Shown here piece after piece: positions 43,040-53,010 of a stretch of DNA of 64,000 bases. The notes under the pieces were generated by a model. That model ran no database searches and had not been told where the DNA came from. It was given only the letters and a program-made list of their open reading frames with translations. The translations under genes and the position numbers were made by a program. Origin of the DNA: JAHEGP01 sp963751595. Its GTDB lineage: Bacteria; Pseudomonadota; Gammaproteobacteria; Pseudomonadales; JAHEGP01. The stretch is from contig CAVVVC010000002.1 of NCBI GenBank assembly GCA_963751595.1, forward strand, positions 682,001 through 746,000, written 5' to 3'. Numbering within the stretch: the stretch's first letter is position 1; every line of letters starts with the position of its first letter.

Positions 43040-44824
43040 ATGTACAAATCGAATAAAACGAATAGTCAGATTAAGGATAAGCACAAACCCATGACCGTTG
43101 ACCTACCGAGAGGGGTGATGCTCAATGCCTACCCCGATAGTATTGGGCGCCAACTGGCGGATACAGTGAAAATGCTCCAGCGACCGGAGTTCGAGGGGGC
43201 TTTTTCACTCTTCTATATTCTGCCGACATTCTTCAACAGCGACCTGGATCGGGGCTTTTCGGTTATCGATTACGAAATGAATCGGGAACTGGTCAGCGAC
43301 GGCGATTTAGCCGGGCTCGAAGCCATGGACATTCGCCTCAAGTTCGACCTCGTGCTCAATCACCTGTCGGTGGGATCGCATCAGTTCCAGGATATGCTGC
43401 AACACGGCGACGAGTCGGAGTACCGGGATTTCTTCATCGACTGGAATGAATTCTGGGGGGCACGGGGCACGATGGGCCCTGACGGCTACATTATCCCTGA
43501 GCAGGCATGCCTGGACGTGCTGTTCATGAGGAAGCCCGGCTTACCCATTTTGAAAGTGCGCTTTCCGGACGGCACTGATCGGCCCTACTGGAATACGTTC
43601 TACCAGGAAGTGACCTACCAGGCGCTGGAACCTGAGGACCTGCGGGACATCGACGGGCTGGAGCCAGAGCAACTCGGCGAGCTGATGCAGTTGGCCAATA
43701 AAGCCATCGCTGAAAAAAAATCGCTGGGTGAGGTGGATTGGGGCTCCTACGCCGATCGGGCTGAGCAGGTGACAGGGGCTATCGAGCGCAAGCGCAAATA
43801 CCTGGGCCAGATGGACCTCAACGCCCGTTCCGCGAAAGTGTGGGAGTTCTATGACCAGACCCTGGCCCGGTTGCGCGACTACGGCGCGAGCCTGGTCAGG
43901 CTTGATGCTTTTGCCTATCTCCACAAGGAGCCCGGCGAGACTAATTTTTTCAACAAGCCGGGAACCTGGGAGTACCTGGACAGGCTGAAATCCATGGCAG
44001 CCAAGTACAAGCTCACGCTGCTCCCGGAGATCCACTCGGAATTCGGTTACGGGCTCCACGAAGAGGTGGCCGCAAAGGGCTTCCCGATTTATGACTTTTT
44101 CCTCCCCGGGTTGTTGATCGATGCCCTGGACCGGGGCACCAGCAGGCACCTGCTGCGCTGGGTGCAAGAGCTGCAGGAAAAAGAGATACAAACCATCAAT
44201 ATGCTCGGTTGCCACGATGGCATCCCGGTGCTGGATCTGCGGGGCAAGGATATTCTCGGCATCTCCAGGGAGGGACTTTTGAGTGATGAGGAAATCGATG
44301 CCACTATCGAGCGAATCATGGATCGCGGTGGCAGGGTAAAAAATCTGTACGGCCCCGATGGCAAGAAAATCTCCTATTACCAGGTCAACGCCACTTACTT
44401 CAGTGCCCTCGGAGAAGACGAGCGCAAGTTGCGTTTAGCCCGTGCGATTCAGCTTTTCATGCCCGGTATACCCCAGGTTTGGTACCTCGACCTGTTTGCC
44501 GGCAAAAACGATTACGATGCCGCGGACAAGGGCGGTACCGCCGGGCACAAGGAGATCAATCGCACCACGCTGTCCAGCGCCGACATCGAACAGGGCTTGC
44601 GACGTATCGTCGTCCAGGATCAGCTGCAGTTAATCAGGCTACGCAATACCTCCGACGCGTTTCACGGCAGTTTGCAGGTGGCCGATACCGCCGAACATCT
44701 GTTGGAAATGACCTGGACCAACGGTGATGCCAAAGCCACGCTGCGGGCCGATCTGAGTAGCTGCGGTTTCACTGTTCACCATACGGCGGACGGGCTCGAG
44801 GAAGCGGTAATGTCTTACCGCTGA
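43040..44824 (+). CDS. GH13 subfamily 18-like sucrose / glucosylglycerate phosphorylase
   Basis: The 594-residue protein is an alpha-amylase superfamily enzyme with the MLNAYPDSIG opening typical of sucrose-phosphorylase-like GH13_18 members. The catalytic residues are visible: the nucleophile Asp in LVRLDAFAYLHK, the acid-base Glu in TLLPEIHSEFG and the third Asp in MLGCHDGIPVLD. These enzymes phosphorolyse sucrose, sucrose 6-phosphate or glucosylglycerate, giving glucose 1-phosphate. The neighbours (sucrose phosphatase, sucrose-phosphate synthase, fructokinase) favour sucrose or a related compatible solute. The start is uncertain: ATG 43040 or ATG 43091, the latter with AAGGA upstream. Confidence 0.82.
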   Translation: MYKSNKTNSQIKDKHKPMTVDLPRGVMLNAYPDSIGRQLADTVKMLQRPEFEGAFSLFYILPTFFNSDLDRGFSVIDYEMNRELVSDGDLAGLEAMDIRLKFDLVLNHLSVGSHQFQDMLQHGDESEYRDFFIDWNEFWGARGTMGPDGYIIPEQACLDVLFMRKPGLPILKVRFPDGTDRPYWNTFYQEVTYQALEPEDLRDIDGLEPEQLGELMQLANKAIAEKKSLGEVDWGSYADRAEQVTGAIERKRKYLGQMDLNARSAKVWEFYDQTLARLRDYGASLVRLDAFAYLHKEPGETNFFNKPGTWEYLDRLKSMAAKYKLTLLPEIHSEFGYGLHEEVAAKGFPIYDFFLPGLLIDALDRGTSRHLLRWVQELQEKEIQTINMLGCHDGIPVLDLRGKDILGISREGLLSDEEIDATIERIMDRGGRVKNLYGPDGKKISYYQVNATYFSALGEDERKLRLARAIQLFMPGIPQVWYLDLFAGKNDYDAADKGGTAGHKEINRTTLSSADIEQGLRRIVVQDQLQLIRLRNTSDAFHGSLQVADTAEHLLEMTWTNGDAKATLRADLSSCGFTVHHTADGLEEAVMSYR

Positions 44825-44884
44825 TCGACGGCTGGCGGTTTTCGCCGTCAGGTTTGCTAGGCATAAACCGAAAACGGGGGTACC

Positions 44885-45700
44885 ATGCGCATACTTGCCA
44901 CAGATCTCGATCGGACGCTGCTGCCCAACGGCAAATGGCAGCCCGACCCCGAGGCCATCACCCTGTTCAACGACCTGACCACACGTCACGATGTGCTGGT
45001 AGTTTATGTGACCGGCCGTAACCTCAATCTCACCGAACAGGCAATCGAGGAGTTTGGGGTCAGGCACCCGGATGTGCTGTGTGGCGATGTGGGCACGACT
45101 ATCCGTAAATATGACAACGGTGCGTGGCATTTCGATGACGGCTGGGTTGAGCATGTCCAGCGCGCCAGCCCGCGGTGGGATGCGGGGCAGGTTCGAGCGG
45201 CGGTCGCCGATGTCCCCGGGATGCAGGAGCAGGAAGCCGAGCACCTGAACCAGTTCAAGCAGAGCTACTATGTCGACCACAGTCGCCGGGCCGAAATTCT
45301 CGAGGCTGTCGATGACAGGGTCAAGGGCAGGTTCGACGAGGTCATCGTCTACAGCTTCGACTCCCAGAACGGCAAGGGGCTGCTGGATTTCCTCCCCGCA
45401 AGCGCGACCAAACAAACGGCGCTGGAATATGTGGCACAAGAGTATGACCAGCCGCGAGAAGAGGTGGTGTTTTGCGGTGACAGCGGCAACGATGTTTTCC
45501 CCCTGACCGCCGGCTTTTCCGGCGTGTTGGTGAGGAATGCCGACGACCAGTTGGTCGAGCAAATCCAGCAGGCGCTGCAGCAGGATCCCGGTTTAAAAGT
45601 CTATTTTGCGGCGGGCAATTTCCGTGGCCTGAGTGGTTATTACACCAGCGGGGTCATCGAGGGTTGCTATCATTACGGCATCTTCCGGGACGCCGACTGA
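44885..45700 (+). CDS. HAD-family sucrose-phosphate phosphatase
   Basis: The 271-residue protein is of the Cof-like HAD type. It has motif I DLDRTLLPNGKW with nucleophile Asp, motif II VTGRN, the Lys in SATKQTAL and motif IV FCGDSGNDVFPL. The pattern is that of sucrose-6-phosphate phosphatase. It follows the GH13 phosphorylase by 60 bp in the same direction, and the sucrose-phosphate synthase gene is convergent just downstream. Together with that enzyme it would make free sucrose. Confidence 0.87.
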   Translation: MRILATDLDRTLLPNGKWQPDPEAITLFNDLTTRHDVLVVYVTGRNLNLTEQAIEEFGVRHPDVLCGDVGTTIRKYDNGAWHFDDGWVEHVQRASPRWDAGQVRAAVADVPGMQEQEAEHLNQFKQSYYVDHSRRAEILEAVDDRVKGRFDEVIVYSFDSQNGKGLLDFLPASATKQTALEYVAQEYDQPREEVVFCGDSGNDVFPLTAGFSGVLVRNADDQLVEQIQQALQQDPGLKVYFAAGNFRGLSGYYTSGVIEGCYHYGIFRDAD

Positions 45701-45764
45701 GTCATTCCCATCCCGGGGGCGGCGCGGCGCCGGCGAGCCCCGCGTCAGCTGCCGGCCCCGAGCA

Positions 45765-47963
45765 TCACTCGTGGACACCTTCAGGGGATTCCTCCCTCAC
45801 CGGCGGTTGGCAGTCACCGAAAAAATCGTAGTGCTCGATCGCCTCCAGAATACCGGCGGCAAATTTGCCGTTCGCATAATACAGCGGCTCGACATCGCTG
45901 AGATGGGCCAGTTCTTCTTCGTGTCGATTGCCCACCACCACCGCCAGGGTATTGCCGCGTATCATATCCTCATCGGTGCCGGAGCCCCCGGCGACCAGGA
46001 TGCGCTCCAGGGGAATCTGCCATTGATCGGAGAAATAGCGCAGGGCAAATCCCTTTGACGCCCGCACCGGCACCACGTCGAGGAACTGGCCGAATGATAA
46101 AAAGGTATTGACCGCAAGTTCCGCCTGCAGCAGCAGGCTGTTGATCTCCTCGTGACTCGGCGATTCAGCCGGATCAATGTAGTAGCTCAGTTTAAACGCG
46201 CTCTGGCTGGATTTGGGCTGCAATTCACAGCCGGGGATTTCGGACATGACCTTGGCAACCTTCTGGCGCTGCCATAAATAGTCGATGTGTTTCGCCCAGG
46301 CCTGGTCGGCGGTCAGTTGCGGCGCGTAGTGGATTTCGGTGCCAACGCTTGTGATCAGGGCGTCGGGCTGGGGAATGCCGTAGCGTTTCATCATTCGCAG
46401 CGCCGACTCCAGGGCTCGCCCGGTGGCGATGCCGAAGGTCATCTGGCGGCGATGGTCACGCATCCTGCGAATCAATTGGGCAAGCGCTTTGGGGTCTCCG
46501 AGCAGGCTTTGGTCGAGGTCGGTAAAAATCGCGCGGTCATGAAACAGCATCGGGCGCTCGATTTTGGGAGGTCTGGTGACGGGTGCCGCGCCCTGCCTGG
46601 ACAGGCTCTGCAACTGCTGCACATAGGCCTCGGCGTGGGCCTCCCAGGAATAGAATTCCTGCACGCCCTCGAGGCCGTTATCCACCAATTCCTGCCAGCG
46701 GGTGGCGTCGCTCAGTATCTTCAAAAGCGCCTTGGCCATGGCGGTGGAGTCGAGGGGATCGATCAGAATGCCGTTGCGGCAGTGTTCCAGAATGTCCTGG
46801 GGGCCACCGTCTTCGGTGGCTACCACGGGGACGCCGCTGGCCGCGGCCTCGAGCAGGGTCAGGCCAAAGGGCTCGGTCAATGCGGGGTTGATAAATACCC
46901 CGTGACTGCTTGCAGCGAGTCGGTAGTACAGGGGTACATCAGAGTGTTCATGGCTTTTTGGGTAGGCCACTTTGCCATAAAGGTTGTAACTGTCTATCAA
47001 GAGCAGCAAACCGGTCAGGACTTTTTGCGGGCCCGAATCCATTTCACGGATGTCGTCCCGGTTACCGGCGACGATGACGAGGTTGGCCAGTTGCTGCAGC
47101 TCAGGGGATTCCCCATAGGCCTCCAGTAAGCCATTGATGTTCTTGCGCTCGTCGGGGCGGGAAAGCGCGAGGATCATCGGTTTGAACGGGTCGCGGAGGA
47201 AGGTGACCAGCTCCTTTGCCGCCGGCGTGTTCCACTCGCCACCCCGGGGTGGCTTGAATGTCTGCAAGTCTGTACCCGGGGGAATAACCTGCATATGGTG
47301 CGGCGAGTAATGATCGTACAGCCCGTACTGCTCTTCGATCTCGTTGCGGGTACTCACCACGACCAGGTCGGCGGCCGCCAAAGTGTCCTCTTCAACGCTG
47401 ACCCGACGCGATATGTGGTACTGGCTTTCGATATCATCGCGGTTCAGGCCGTTGGCCAGCAGCCGGCGACGTTTGACCCGGCCCAGGGAGTGACCGGTAA
47501 AAACCAGGGGCACGCCCAGTTGGTTGGCGACTCGCAGGGCCACGTAGCCGCCGTCGGCGTAGTGTCCGTGGATAACACTGGGTGCCCGGTCCTGCTGGCG
47601 CAGATAGGCCAGGGCATTGTCCGCGAAATTGTCCAGGTGATCCCAGAGCTCTTCCTTGCGGATGTAGGCTTCGGGACCGCAGTCCAACCTTATGATGCTG
47701 GCATTATCGGCAAGGGCTTGTTCACGGGCCGCGTAATCGCTGCTGATTTCGTCGTCTACCAGACGCCGGGTCAGCAAATCGACCCGGGCCACTGCCGGGT
47801 GATTGGCAAGGGCGCGAGCAAGCTCCACCACATACTTGGTTTGGCCGCCGGTGTCGGCATCGCGGCCAAGCTCAAGATTACCGGCCCGGATCAGGCCGTG
47901 AACACTTACTAGTACGACATAAAGACCATCTGTGACAGGCATAAAGACCGGCGGCAGAGCCAC
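45765..47963 (-). CDS. sucrose-phosphate synthase with C-terminal phosphatase-like domain
   Basis: The 732-residue protein has a GT4 sucrose-phosphate synthase domain at about 1-465 and a HAD domain at about 480-715. The glycosyltransferase part shows LELGRDADTGGQTKYVVELARAL, HGHYADGGYVA, LSRPDERKNI, and the EPFGLTLLEAAASGVPVVATEDGGP block. It should join UDP-glucose and fructose 6-phosphate. The HAD part keeps FTDLDQSLLGD, so the nucleophile pair is present; activity is possible, though a separate phosphatase gene exists. Translation starts at GTG with a perfect AAAGGAG six bases upstream. Sucrose made here is most likely an osmoprotectant. Confidence 0.9.
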   Translation of the reverse strand: MALPPVFMPVTDGLYVVLVSVHGLIRAGNLELGRDADTGGQTKYVVELARALANHPAVARVDLLTRRLVDDEISSDYAAREQALADNASIIRLDCGPEAYIRKEELWDHLDNFADNALAYLRQQDRAPSVIHGHYADGGYVALRVANQLGVPLVFTGHSLGRVKRRRLLANGLNRDDIESQYHISRRVSVEEDTLAAADLVVVSTRNEIEEQYGLYDHYSPHHMQVIPPGTDLQTFKPPRGGEWNTPAAKELVTFLRDPFKPMILALSRPDERKNINGLLEAYGESPELQQLANLVIVAGNRDDIREMDSGPQKVLTGLLLLIDSYNLYGKVAYPKSHEHSDVPLYYRLAASSHGVFINPALTEPFGLTLLEAAASGVPVVATEDGGPQDILEHCRNGILIDPLDSTAMAKALLKILSDATRWQELVDNGLEGVQEFYSWEAHAEAYVQQLQSLSRQGAAPVTRPPKIERPMLFHDRAIFTDLDQSLLGDPKALAQLIRRMRDHRRQMTFGIATGRALESALRMMKRYGIPQPDALITSVGTEIHYAPQLTADQAWAKHIDYLWQRQKVAKVMSEIPGCELQPKSSQSAFKLSYYIDPAESPSHEEINSLLLQAELAVNTFLSFGQFLDVVPVRASKGFALRYFSDQWQIPLERILVAGGSGTDEDMIRGNTLAVVVGNRHEEELAHLSDVEPLYYANGKFAAGILEAIEHYDFFGDCQPPVREESPEGVHE

Positions 47964-48177
47964 CTATTACTCCTTTAAAATATGTGCTTATTGCTATCCC
48001 CAAGAGAGTAACAGCTTCACCGAGGCGAAGACAAGCCGGCGCTGGTTTCAGCCAATCCCGGGCAGTGCTTAAACCCCCCCGGTCGTCAACGAAAGCGGAG
48101 CGCCCCGGTTGGAAGCGGGGCTCGTTAATGGCAAACTCGCCCCTGGTCAGCCAACCATCATCACAGGGCAAAGCGCC

Positions 48178-48624
48178 ATGAGCTTAGAGCAGACTTGCAA
48201 GATGCCAGCCAGGCGATGCCTGCGGCGACCCCGGACGCCGGCTGCAGTTGCTGCGCCTGGCGGTGGCTGCGCAGTGCTGATGCTTCTGTTGCTGCTTGGG
48301 GCGGGCAGCGGCGTCGCCGCCAATACCGGTACCGATTGCGGTTGCGAAAACGCCGGCCCTGAAAAAGTCGAGGCGATGCAGCTCGGAGAACAGGTCATGG
48401 CGGTGGCGGCTGCCATTCGTGACCCTGCTGCCCCGGGAGCGTTGGCTGCGATAACCGGTTTGGGGCGTGACTCCCGCTACTATACAATGACCCGCGGCTG
48501 GCTGGTGCAGGTGCTGCAGGGCAACCAGAGTATCCTCGATGCGAGTGAGCCGGGAAGCCGACCCGAGCTGGAAAAACGGCAGCAAGACCTCCGCCGGGCG
48601 CTGCGGGCCATCGACCTGGAGTAA
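48178..48624 (+). CDS. small secreted or anchored protein of unknown function
   Basis: The protein has about 148 residues. A basic N-terminus is followed by a hydrophobic stretch (GGGCAVLMLLLLLGAGSGVAA) consistent with a signal peptide, and a mature part of about 95 residues that starts with TDCGCEN and is mainly helical. A family could not be recognised. ATG at 48178 is chosen as the start; ATG at 48202 is an alternative closer to the signal sequence. It precedes the ecotin gene by about 70 bp and may be co-transcribed with it. Confidence 0.5.
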   Translation: MSLEQTCKMPARRCLRRPRTPAAVAAPGGGCAVLMLLLLLGAGSGVAANTGTDCGCENAGPEKVEAMQLGEQVMAVAAAIRDPAAPGALAAITGLGRDSRYYTMTRGWLVQVLQGNQSILDASEPGSRPELEKRQQDLRRALRAIDLE

Positions 48625-48696
48625 GGCCTGATTTGGCCCGCTGCCCCGAGCCGCCCGGCCGCAACGAACAGACAGTTCATAGACGAGGAACGGAGA

Positions 48697-49164
48697 ATGA
48701 AACCACTTGCTACCGTACTGCTGATGGGAGTGATTGCCATGACGGCCCAGGCCAACGAAGATCTCAAACCTTATGCCGCTGCGGAGGAGGGCTACCAACG
48801 CATGGTGTTCAGGCTACCGGCGCTGGAAGACGAGAGCAGCAGTCTGGTCGAAATTCTGGTGGGCAAGACCATGGAGGTTGACTGTAACCGGGTGCTGATG
48901 CGGGGCGAGCTCGAGGAGCACAGCGTCGAGGGTTGGGGTTATCCGTATTACACGGCCCGGATTGCACCCCATCATGCTACCACCCTGATGGCCTGTCCCC
49001 CGGGTGCCGCCAAACAGGAGCAATTCGTGGCCGCGGCGGGTGACGGGTTCAAGGTTCGCTACAACAGTCAATTGCCGGTTGTGGTTTATGCCCCCCAGGG
49101 TTACGAAGTCCGGTATCGTATCTGGCGTGCGGGAGATGCTATCGAACGGGCCGCGGTGGAGTAA
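48697..49164 (+). CDS. eco: ecotin, periplasmic serine protease inhibitor
   Basis: The 155-residue protein is a clear ecotin: signal peptide (cleavage after AQA), then a mature protein with MEVDCNRVLMRGELEEHSVEGWGYPYY, the reactive-loop segment TTLMACPPG whose Met is the P1 residue, and the KVRYNSQLPVVVYAP block. The two conserved Cys flanking the reactive loop are present. Ecotin dimers inhibit trypsin-fold proteases in the periplasm and protect against predators or host enzymes. A GAGGAACGGAG site precedes the ATG. Confidence 0.95.
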   Translation: MKPLATVLLMGVIAMTAQANEDLKPYAAAEEGYQRMVFRLPALEDESSSLVEILVGKTMEVDCNRVLMRGELEEHSVEGWGYPYYTARIAPHHATTLMACPPGAAKQEQFVAAAGDGFKVRYNSQLPVVVYAPQGYEVRYRIWRAGDAIERAAVE

Positions 49165-49230
49165 ATGCCGGCCCAGCGCTTGCCGCCCCCCGCGCGGGTT
49201 GTTGTTGGCAAGCGGTCCAGGTCCTGATCC

Positions 49231-50406
49231 ATGCTGCTCGTTGGCGTTATCTACCTGACTCTTCCGGCGCTGGCCATTTACCTTTGCAATCGTTACGGCT
49301 GGGCAAAAAAGGCCGGCGCCGTTGTGCTTTGCTACCTCGGTGGCGTACTGAGCGGTCAGTTGATACCTGTGTTGATCGATGCTGCCGCCATGCCCCAGGC
49401 AAAAGTATTGCAGGATCAGCTGATGGCGGCCGCTATCGCCTTCGCCCTGCCGATGATGCTGCTGTCGGTGGACCTCAAACAGTGGCTGCGTCTGGGGCCC
49501 ACCACCATGCTGGCCATGGGCTCGAGCATGACCGCGGTGGTCACAATGAGTTTCCTCGCGGGCTGGTTATTGCAGGACAGCGTCGCCGATGCCTGGAAAC
49601 TGGTCGGCTTGCATGTGGCGCTGTATACCGGTGGCACACCCAATCTCGCCGCAGCAAAGGAATCGCTGCTGGTGGACAACAACCTGTTCCTGCAGATTCA
49701 CACCTACGATACTTTGCTGACCATGGGCTACATCCTGTTGCTGGTTTCGGTAGCCCAGCGTGTTGCGCTGACCTTCCTGCCGTCGTTCCAGCAGAAAGCC
49801 AGCGAGCGGGGTTTCGTCGCCAGTACCATCGAAGACCCGGAAAATCCCGAAAGCTACCATCGGCTGTTGCGGTGGCCCGTTATGCGGCAACTGCTGGGCG
49901 CATCGGTGCTCACCTGCGGCCTGATCGGCTGCGTAGTTTTGGTCGCTGACCAGGTCGGGGGCGACTATTACATGGCGGTAGTGATGGTGGGCCTCACCGT
50001 TGCCGCGCTGGCCGCCTCTCTGATCAAGCGCATTCGCGTGATACCCCATAGTTTCGAGCTCGGAATGTACGTAATACTGTGCTTCTGTGTCGTCGTGGGT
50101 TCGATGATCGATGCCGGCTTTATCGATCAAATCAACCCTGGTCTGGCCTGGTTCGTGCTCATCGTGGTGTTCGGCTCACTGGCATTGCACGCCCTGTTCT
50201 GTCGCTTACTCAATATCGACAGCGATACCTTTATCATTACCTCAGTGGCGGCGATTTGCTCGCCGCCCTTCGTCCCCATGGTAGCGACGGCGCTGAAGAA
50301 CAAGGCCATTCTGCTGTCGGGCGTTACGGCGGGTGTGGTCGGTTATGCGCTGGCCAACATCCTCGCGATCAGCAGCGCCTATATCTTCAAAAGCGTGTTT
50401 CCATGA
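49231..50406 (+). CDS. DUF819 family membrane protein
   Basis: The 391-residue protein has about ten to twelve membrane helices. The pattern ALPMMLLSVDLKQWLRLGPTT, ALYTGGTPNLAAAKESL and a C-terminal SVAAICSPPFVPMVATALKNK is that of DUF819 (YjcL-like), a transporter-like family of unknown substrate related to sodium symporters in fold. No ribosome site stands out before the ATG. It lies between ecotin and the PLP decarboxylase with short gaps and the same orientation. Confidence 0.8.
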   Translation: MLLVGVIYLTLPALAIYLCNRYGWAKKAGAVVLCYLGGVLSGQLIPVLIDAAAMPQAKVLQDQLMAAAIAFALPMMLLSVDLKQWLRLGPTTMLAMGSSMTAVVTMSFLAGWLLQDSVADAWKLVGLHVALYTGGTPNLAAAKESLLVDNNLFLQIHTYDTLLTMGYILLLVSVAQRVALTFLPSFQQKASERGFVASTIEDPENPESYHRLLRWPVMRQLLGASVLTCGLIGCVVLVADQVGGDYYMAVVMVGLTVAALAASLIKRIRVIPHSFELGMYVILCFCVVVGSMIDAGFIDQINPGLAWFVLIVVFGSLALHALFCRLLNIDSDTFIITSVAAICSPPFVPMVATALKNKAILLSGVTAGVVGYALANILAISSAYIFKSVFP

Positions 50407-50436
50407 GCGCTGCCAATCCACAGAGGAGGAAACCCT

Positions 50437-51992
50437 ATGGCTACGCCCGAAAAATCCGCGATTCGTAACGGGACGAAAAAGCCGCCGGCTAAAAAGGCCA
50501 GTGCCAGGACCCGCGCCAGCAAGCGAACCGGGCTCGGGGTCGATGAATTGTCGACTGGCCGACTGCCCGACAACGGTATCGCCCGGGATACCCTGCTGTC
50601 CTCGATGGAGGTCGCCGCGAGTGAGGACGTCGATTATCGCCACGGCAAGGTCTGGAGTCTGGTCTACCACAAGGACGAAGAGCACCTTGCGACCATCGTC
50701 GAAGCGCACAATCTGTTTTTCTCCAGCAATTACCTGAACCCGATGGCGTTCAAGAGCCTGAAGCGGTTTGAAACCGATGTGGTGCGGATGACCGCCGATA
50801 TGCTCAATGGTGATGCCGACGTGGTGGGCACGATGACTTCGGGGGTACCGAGAGCATCCTGATGGCCGTCAAGACCTACCGCGATCGCGCCCGGGCCCAG
50901 AAACCGCGCATTCGTCGACCCAATATGGTGGTGCCCGAGACGGTGCACGTGGCCTTCGAAAAAGCCGCCAAGTACTTCGATGTGGAGTTGATTCGCGCGC
51001 CGGTGGGAAAAGACTATCGGGCTGACCTCAAGGCCATCAGGAAACGCATTAACCGCAACACGATTCTGCTGGTGGGTTCGGCGCCGTCCTACCCCCAGGG
51101 GGTCATCGACCCCATTGCCGAGTTGGGTCAACTCGCGCAAAAGAAAAAGTTGCCACTGCACGTGGATGCCTGTCTCGGCGGCTTTATGCTGCCTTTCGTG
51201 CGTGAACTTGGCTATCCCATCCGGGCTTTCGATTTTGCCGTGCCCGGCGTCACTTCGATCTCCGCCGATGTCCATAAATATGGCTATGCGGCCAAGGGGG
51301 CTTCGGTCATCCTCTATCGGGACATGAGCTACCTGCGCCACCAGTTTCTCATCGTGACCGGCTGGTCCGGCGGCGTCTATGCATCGCCGGCCCTGCTCGG
51401 AACGCGTGCCGGTAGTGCCATTGCCGCGGCCTGGGCTGCCATGCAGAGCGTCGGCAAGCGGGGATTTCTCGACATGGCGGAGCAATCCATGGGTCTGACC
51501 GAGCGGCTGATCGCCGGGATCAATGCTATCGACGGACTTCGGGTTCTGGGCGAGCCGGATATGTCCGTATTTGCCTATGCCAGCACTGACCCGATGATCA
51601 ATATCTATGCCGTGGCCGACCAGATGGAGGCCAGGGGCTGGAGTATCAACCGCCAGCAAAAGCCCAATGCGCTGCATGCGATGGTCACGGTCAATCACGA
51701 CCAGGCTATCGAACCGTATCTGGCGGATTTGCGCGCCGCCGTTGCCCATGTCAGGGCCAATCCCGAACTCGCCTATGAGGGCTCCGCGGCCCTGTACGGC
51801 ATGGTTGCCAAGCTGCCGATGAAGGGCCTGGTTGCCAGAAACGTTTTGAAGATCATGGAGGAATCCTACGGCCCCGGCCAAGGGGAGCTACCCCTGGGGG
51901 GCGACGATAAGGAGCAGGACTTTGTCACCCGCTTGGGCACCCGGCTGTTTCAATCACTGGATAAGGTGCAGGCCCGGCTGCAAAAACGCTGA
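50437..51992 (+). pseudogene. PLP-dependent decarboxylase / sphingosine-phosphate-lyase-like, frameshifted
   Basis: Two overlapping frames make one gene. The first (50437-50862) carries a Lys-rich N-terminus and the start of the fold up to VGTMTSG; the second continues with the helix of the phosphate-binding motif (normally TSGGTESILMAVK) to the end at 51992. The run of five G at 50841-50845 would need to be six for the frame to continue. The PLP Lys is in SADVHKYGYAAKGAS. The family includes aspartate/tyrosine decarboxylases and sphingosine-1-phosphate lyases; the HKYG motif favours the lyase-like branch. A homopolymer sequencing error is as likely as a real mutation. Confidence 0.8.
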
Positions 51993-52026
51993 AGCTGCGC
52001 GGTGAGGCCGGTTAAGAACCCGGACC

Positions 52027-53010
52027 TCAGGACGCGCGAGCCCCGGCGTCGCGCATACGGCGCATTCCCTCGTCGAAGGAAACCTGTGGCTGGTAACCCA
52101 GTTCCCGCTGGGCCTTGCCGTCCCGCAGGACGCAATCGCGGGACATCACCATGGCCGCATGGCGAGTCATCGGCGGCTCACCCTTCAGGTTGAACAGGCG
52201 CCACGCTCTCTCGCTGGTCGCCCCGATCCTGTCCGCCAGCCAATAAGGCATGTTACGCCCCGGCAAGCTCAAACCCCGGGACGCCGCCATTCCGGTCATC
52301 ACTTCTTTCATGGTGTGGGCCCCCTGGTCGATGATGAAGTAGGCCTGCCCCGGGGTGCCTTTGGTCAATGCCAGGGTGATCGCGTACACCAGGTTATCGA
52401 TGTAAGTCGTAGAGGTTTTGGCCTTGCCTTGATCGATCCAGCTCCACTGCTTCTTGCTGACCATGGATTCGATAATGGGCAGCAGGGTGGTGTCGCCCGG
52501 GCCCCAGACCAGCCGGGGCCGCAATATGATCGTCTGAAAGTCGGGACTGTTGGCCTCTACTACCAGTTGCTCGGCCTGGGCCTTGGTCGCGCAGTAGGGA
52601 TAGGGGGAGTCAGGTGCCAGGGGGCAGGATTCGTCGGCGCCATTGATATGTTGGCCACGAACAATCGCGGCCTCGGAGCTAATGTGAACGAAGCGGGATA
52701 CTCCTGCGCTTCGGGCGGCTTCCAGGACTTGACGGGTTCCCAGCACATTGCCTTCGTACCAAGCCGTTTTGGGTCCCCAGGTGCCCACAAATGCGGCGCT
52801 GTGAATGCAGACATCGGCATCGCCGATGTCTGCGGCAGCAACCGATTCAAGGTCGCAGCGCACCGGCTCTGCGCCGAGTTCCCGGATACGTTCATCAGCG
52901 GTATCGCTGCGGGACATGGCCCTGACCTGATGCCCCTGTGCGATCAACTCCCGTGTTGCGGCGCCGCCGACAAAGCCTGAAGCTCCGGTCAAAAAGATTT
53001 GCATGGTCAT
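52027..53010 (-). CDS. NAD-dependent epimerase / 3-beta-HSD-like short-chain dehydrogenase
   Basis: The protein has about 327 residues. The extended SDR motifs are MQIFLTGASGFVGGAATREL for NAD(P) binding and YPYCATKAQAE with the Tyr-Lys catalytic pair, and the later PRLVWGPGD block is shared with 3-beta-hydroxysteroid dehydrogenase-like enzymes. Start ATG at 53010; an ATG six bases later is also possible. The substrate is unknown. It is convergent with the decarboxylase gene. Confidence 0.78.
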   Translation of the reverse strand: MTMQIFLTGASGFVGGAATRELIAQGHQVRAMSRSDTADERIRELGAEPVRCDLESVAAADIGDADVCIHSAAFVGTWGPKTAWYEGNVLGTRQVLEAARSAGVSRFVHISSEAAIVRGQHINGADESCPLAPDSPYPYCATKAQAEQLVVEANSPDFQTIILRPRLVWGPGDTTLLPIIESMVSKKQWSWIDQGKAKTSTTYIDNLVYAITLALTKGTPGQAYFIIDQGAHTMKEVMTGMAASRGLSLPGRNMPYWLADRIGATSERAWRLFNLKGEPPMTRHAAMVMSRDCVLRDGKAQRELGYQPQVSFDEGMRRMRDAGARAS

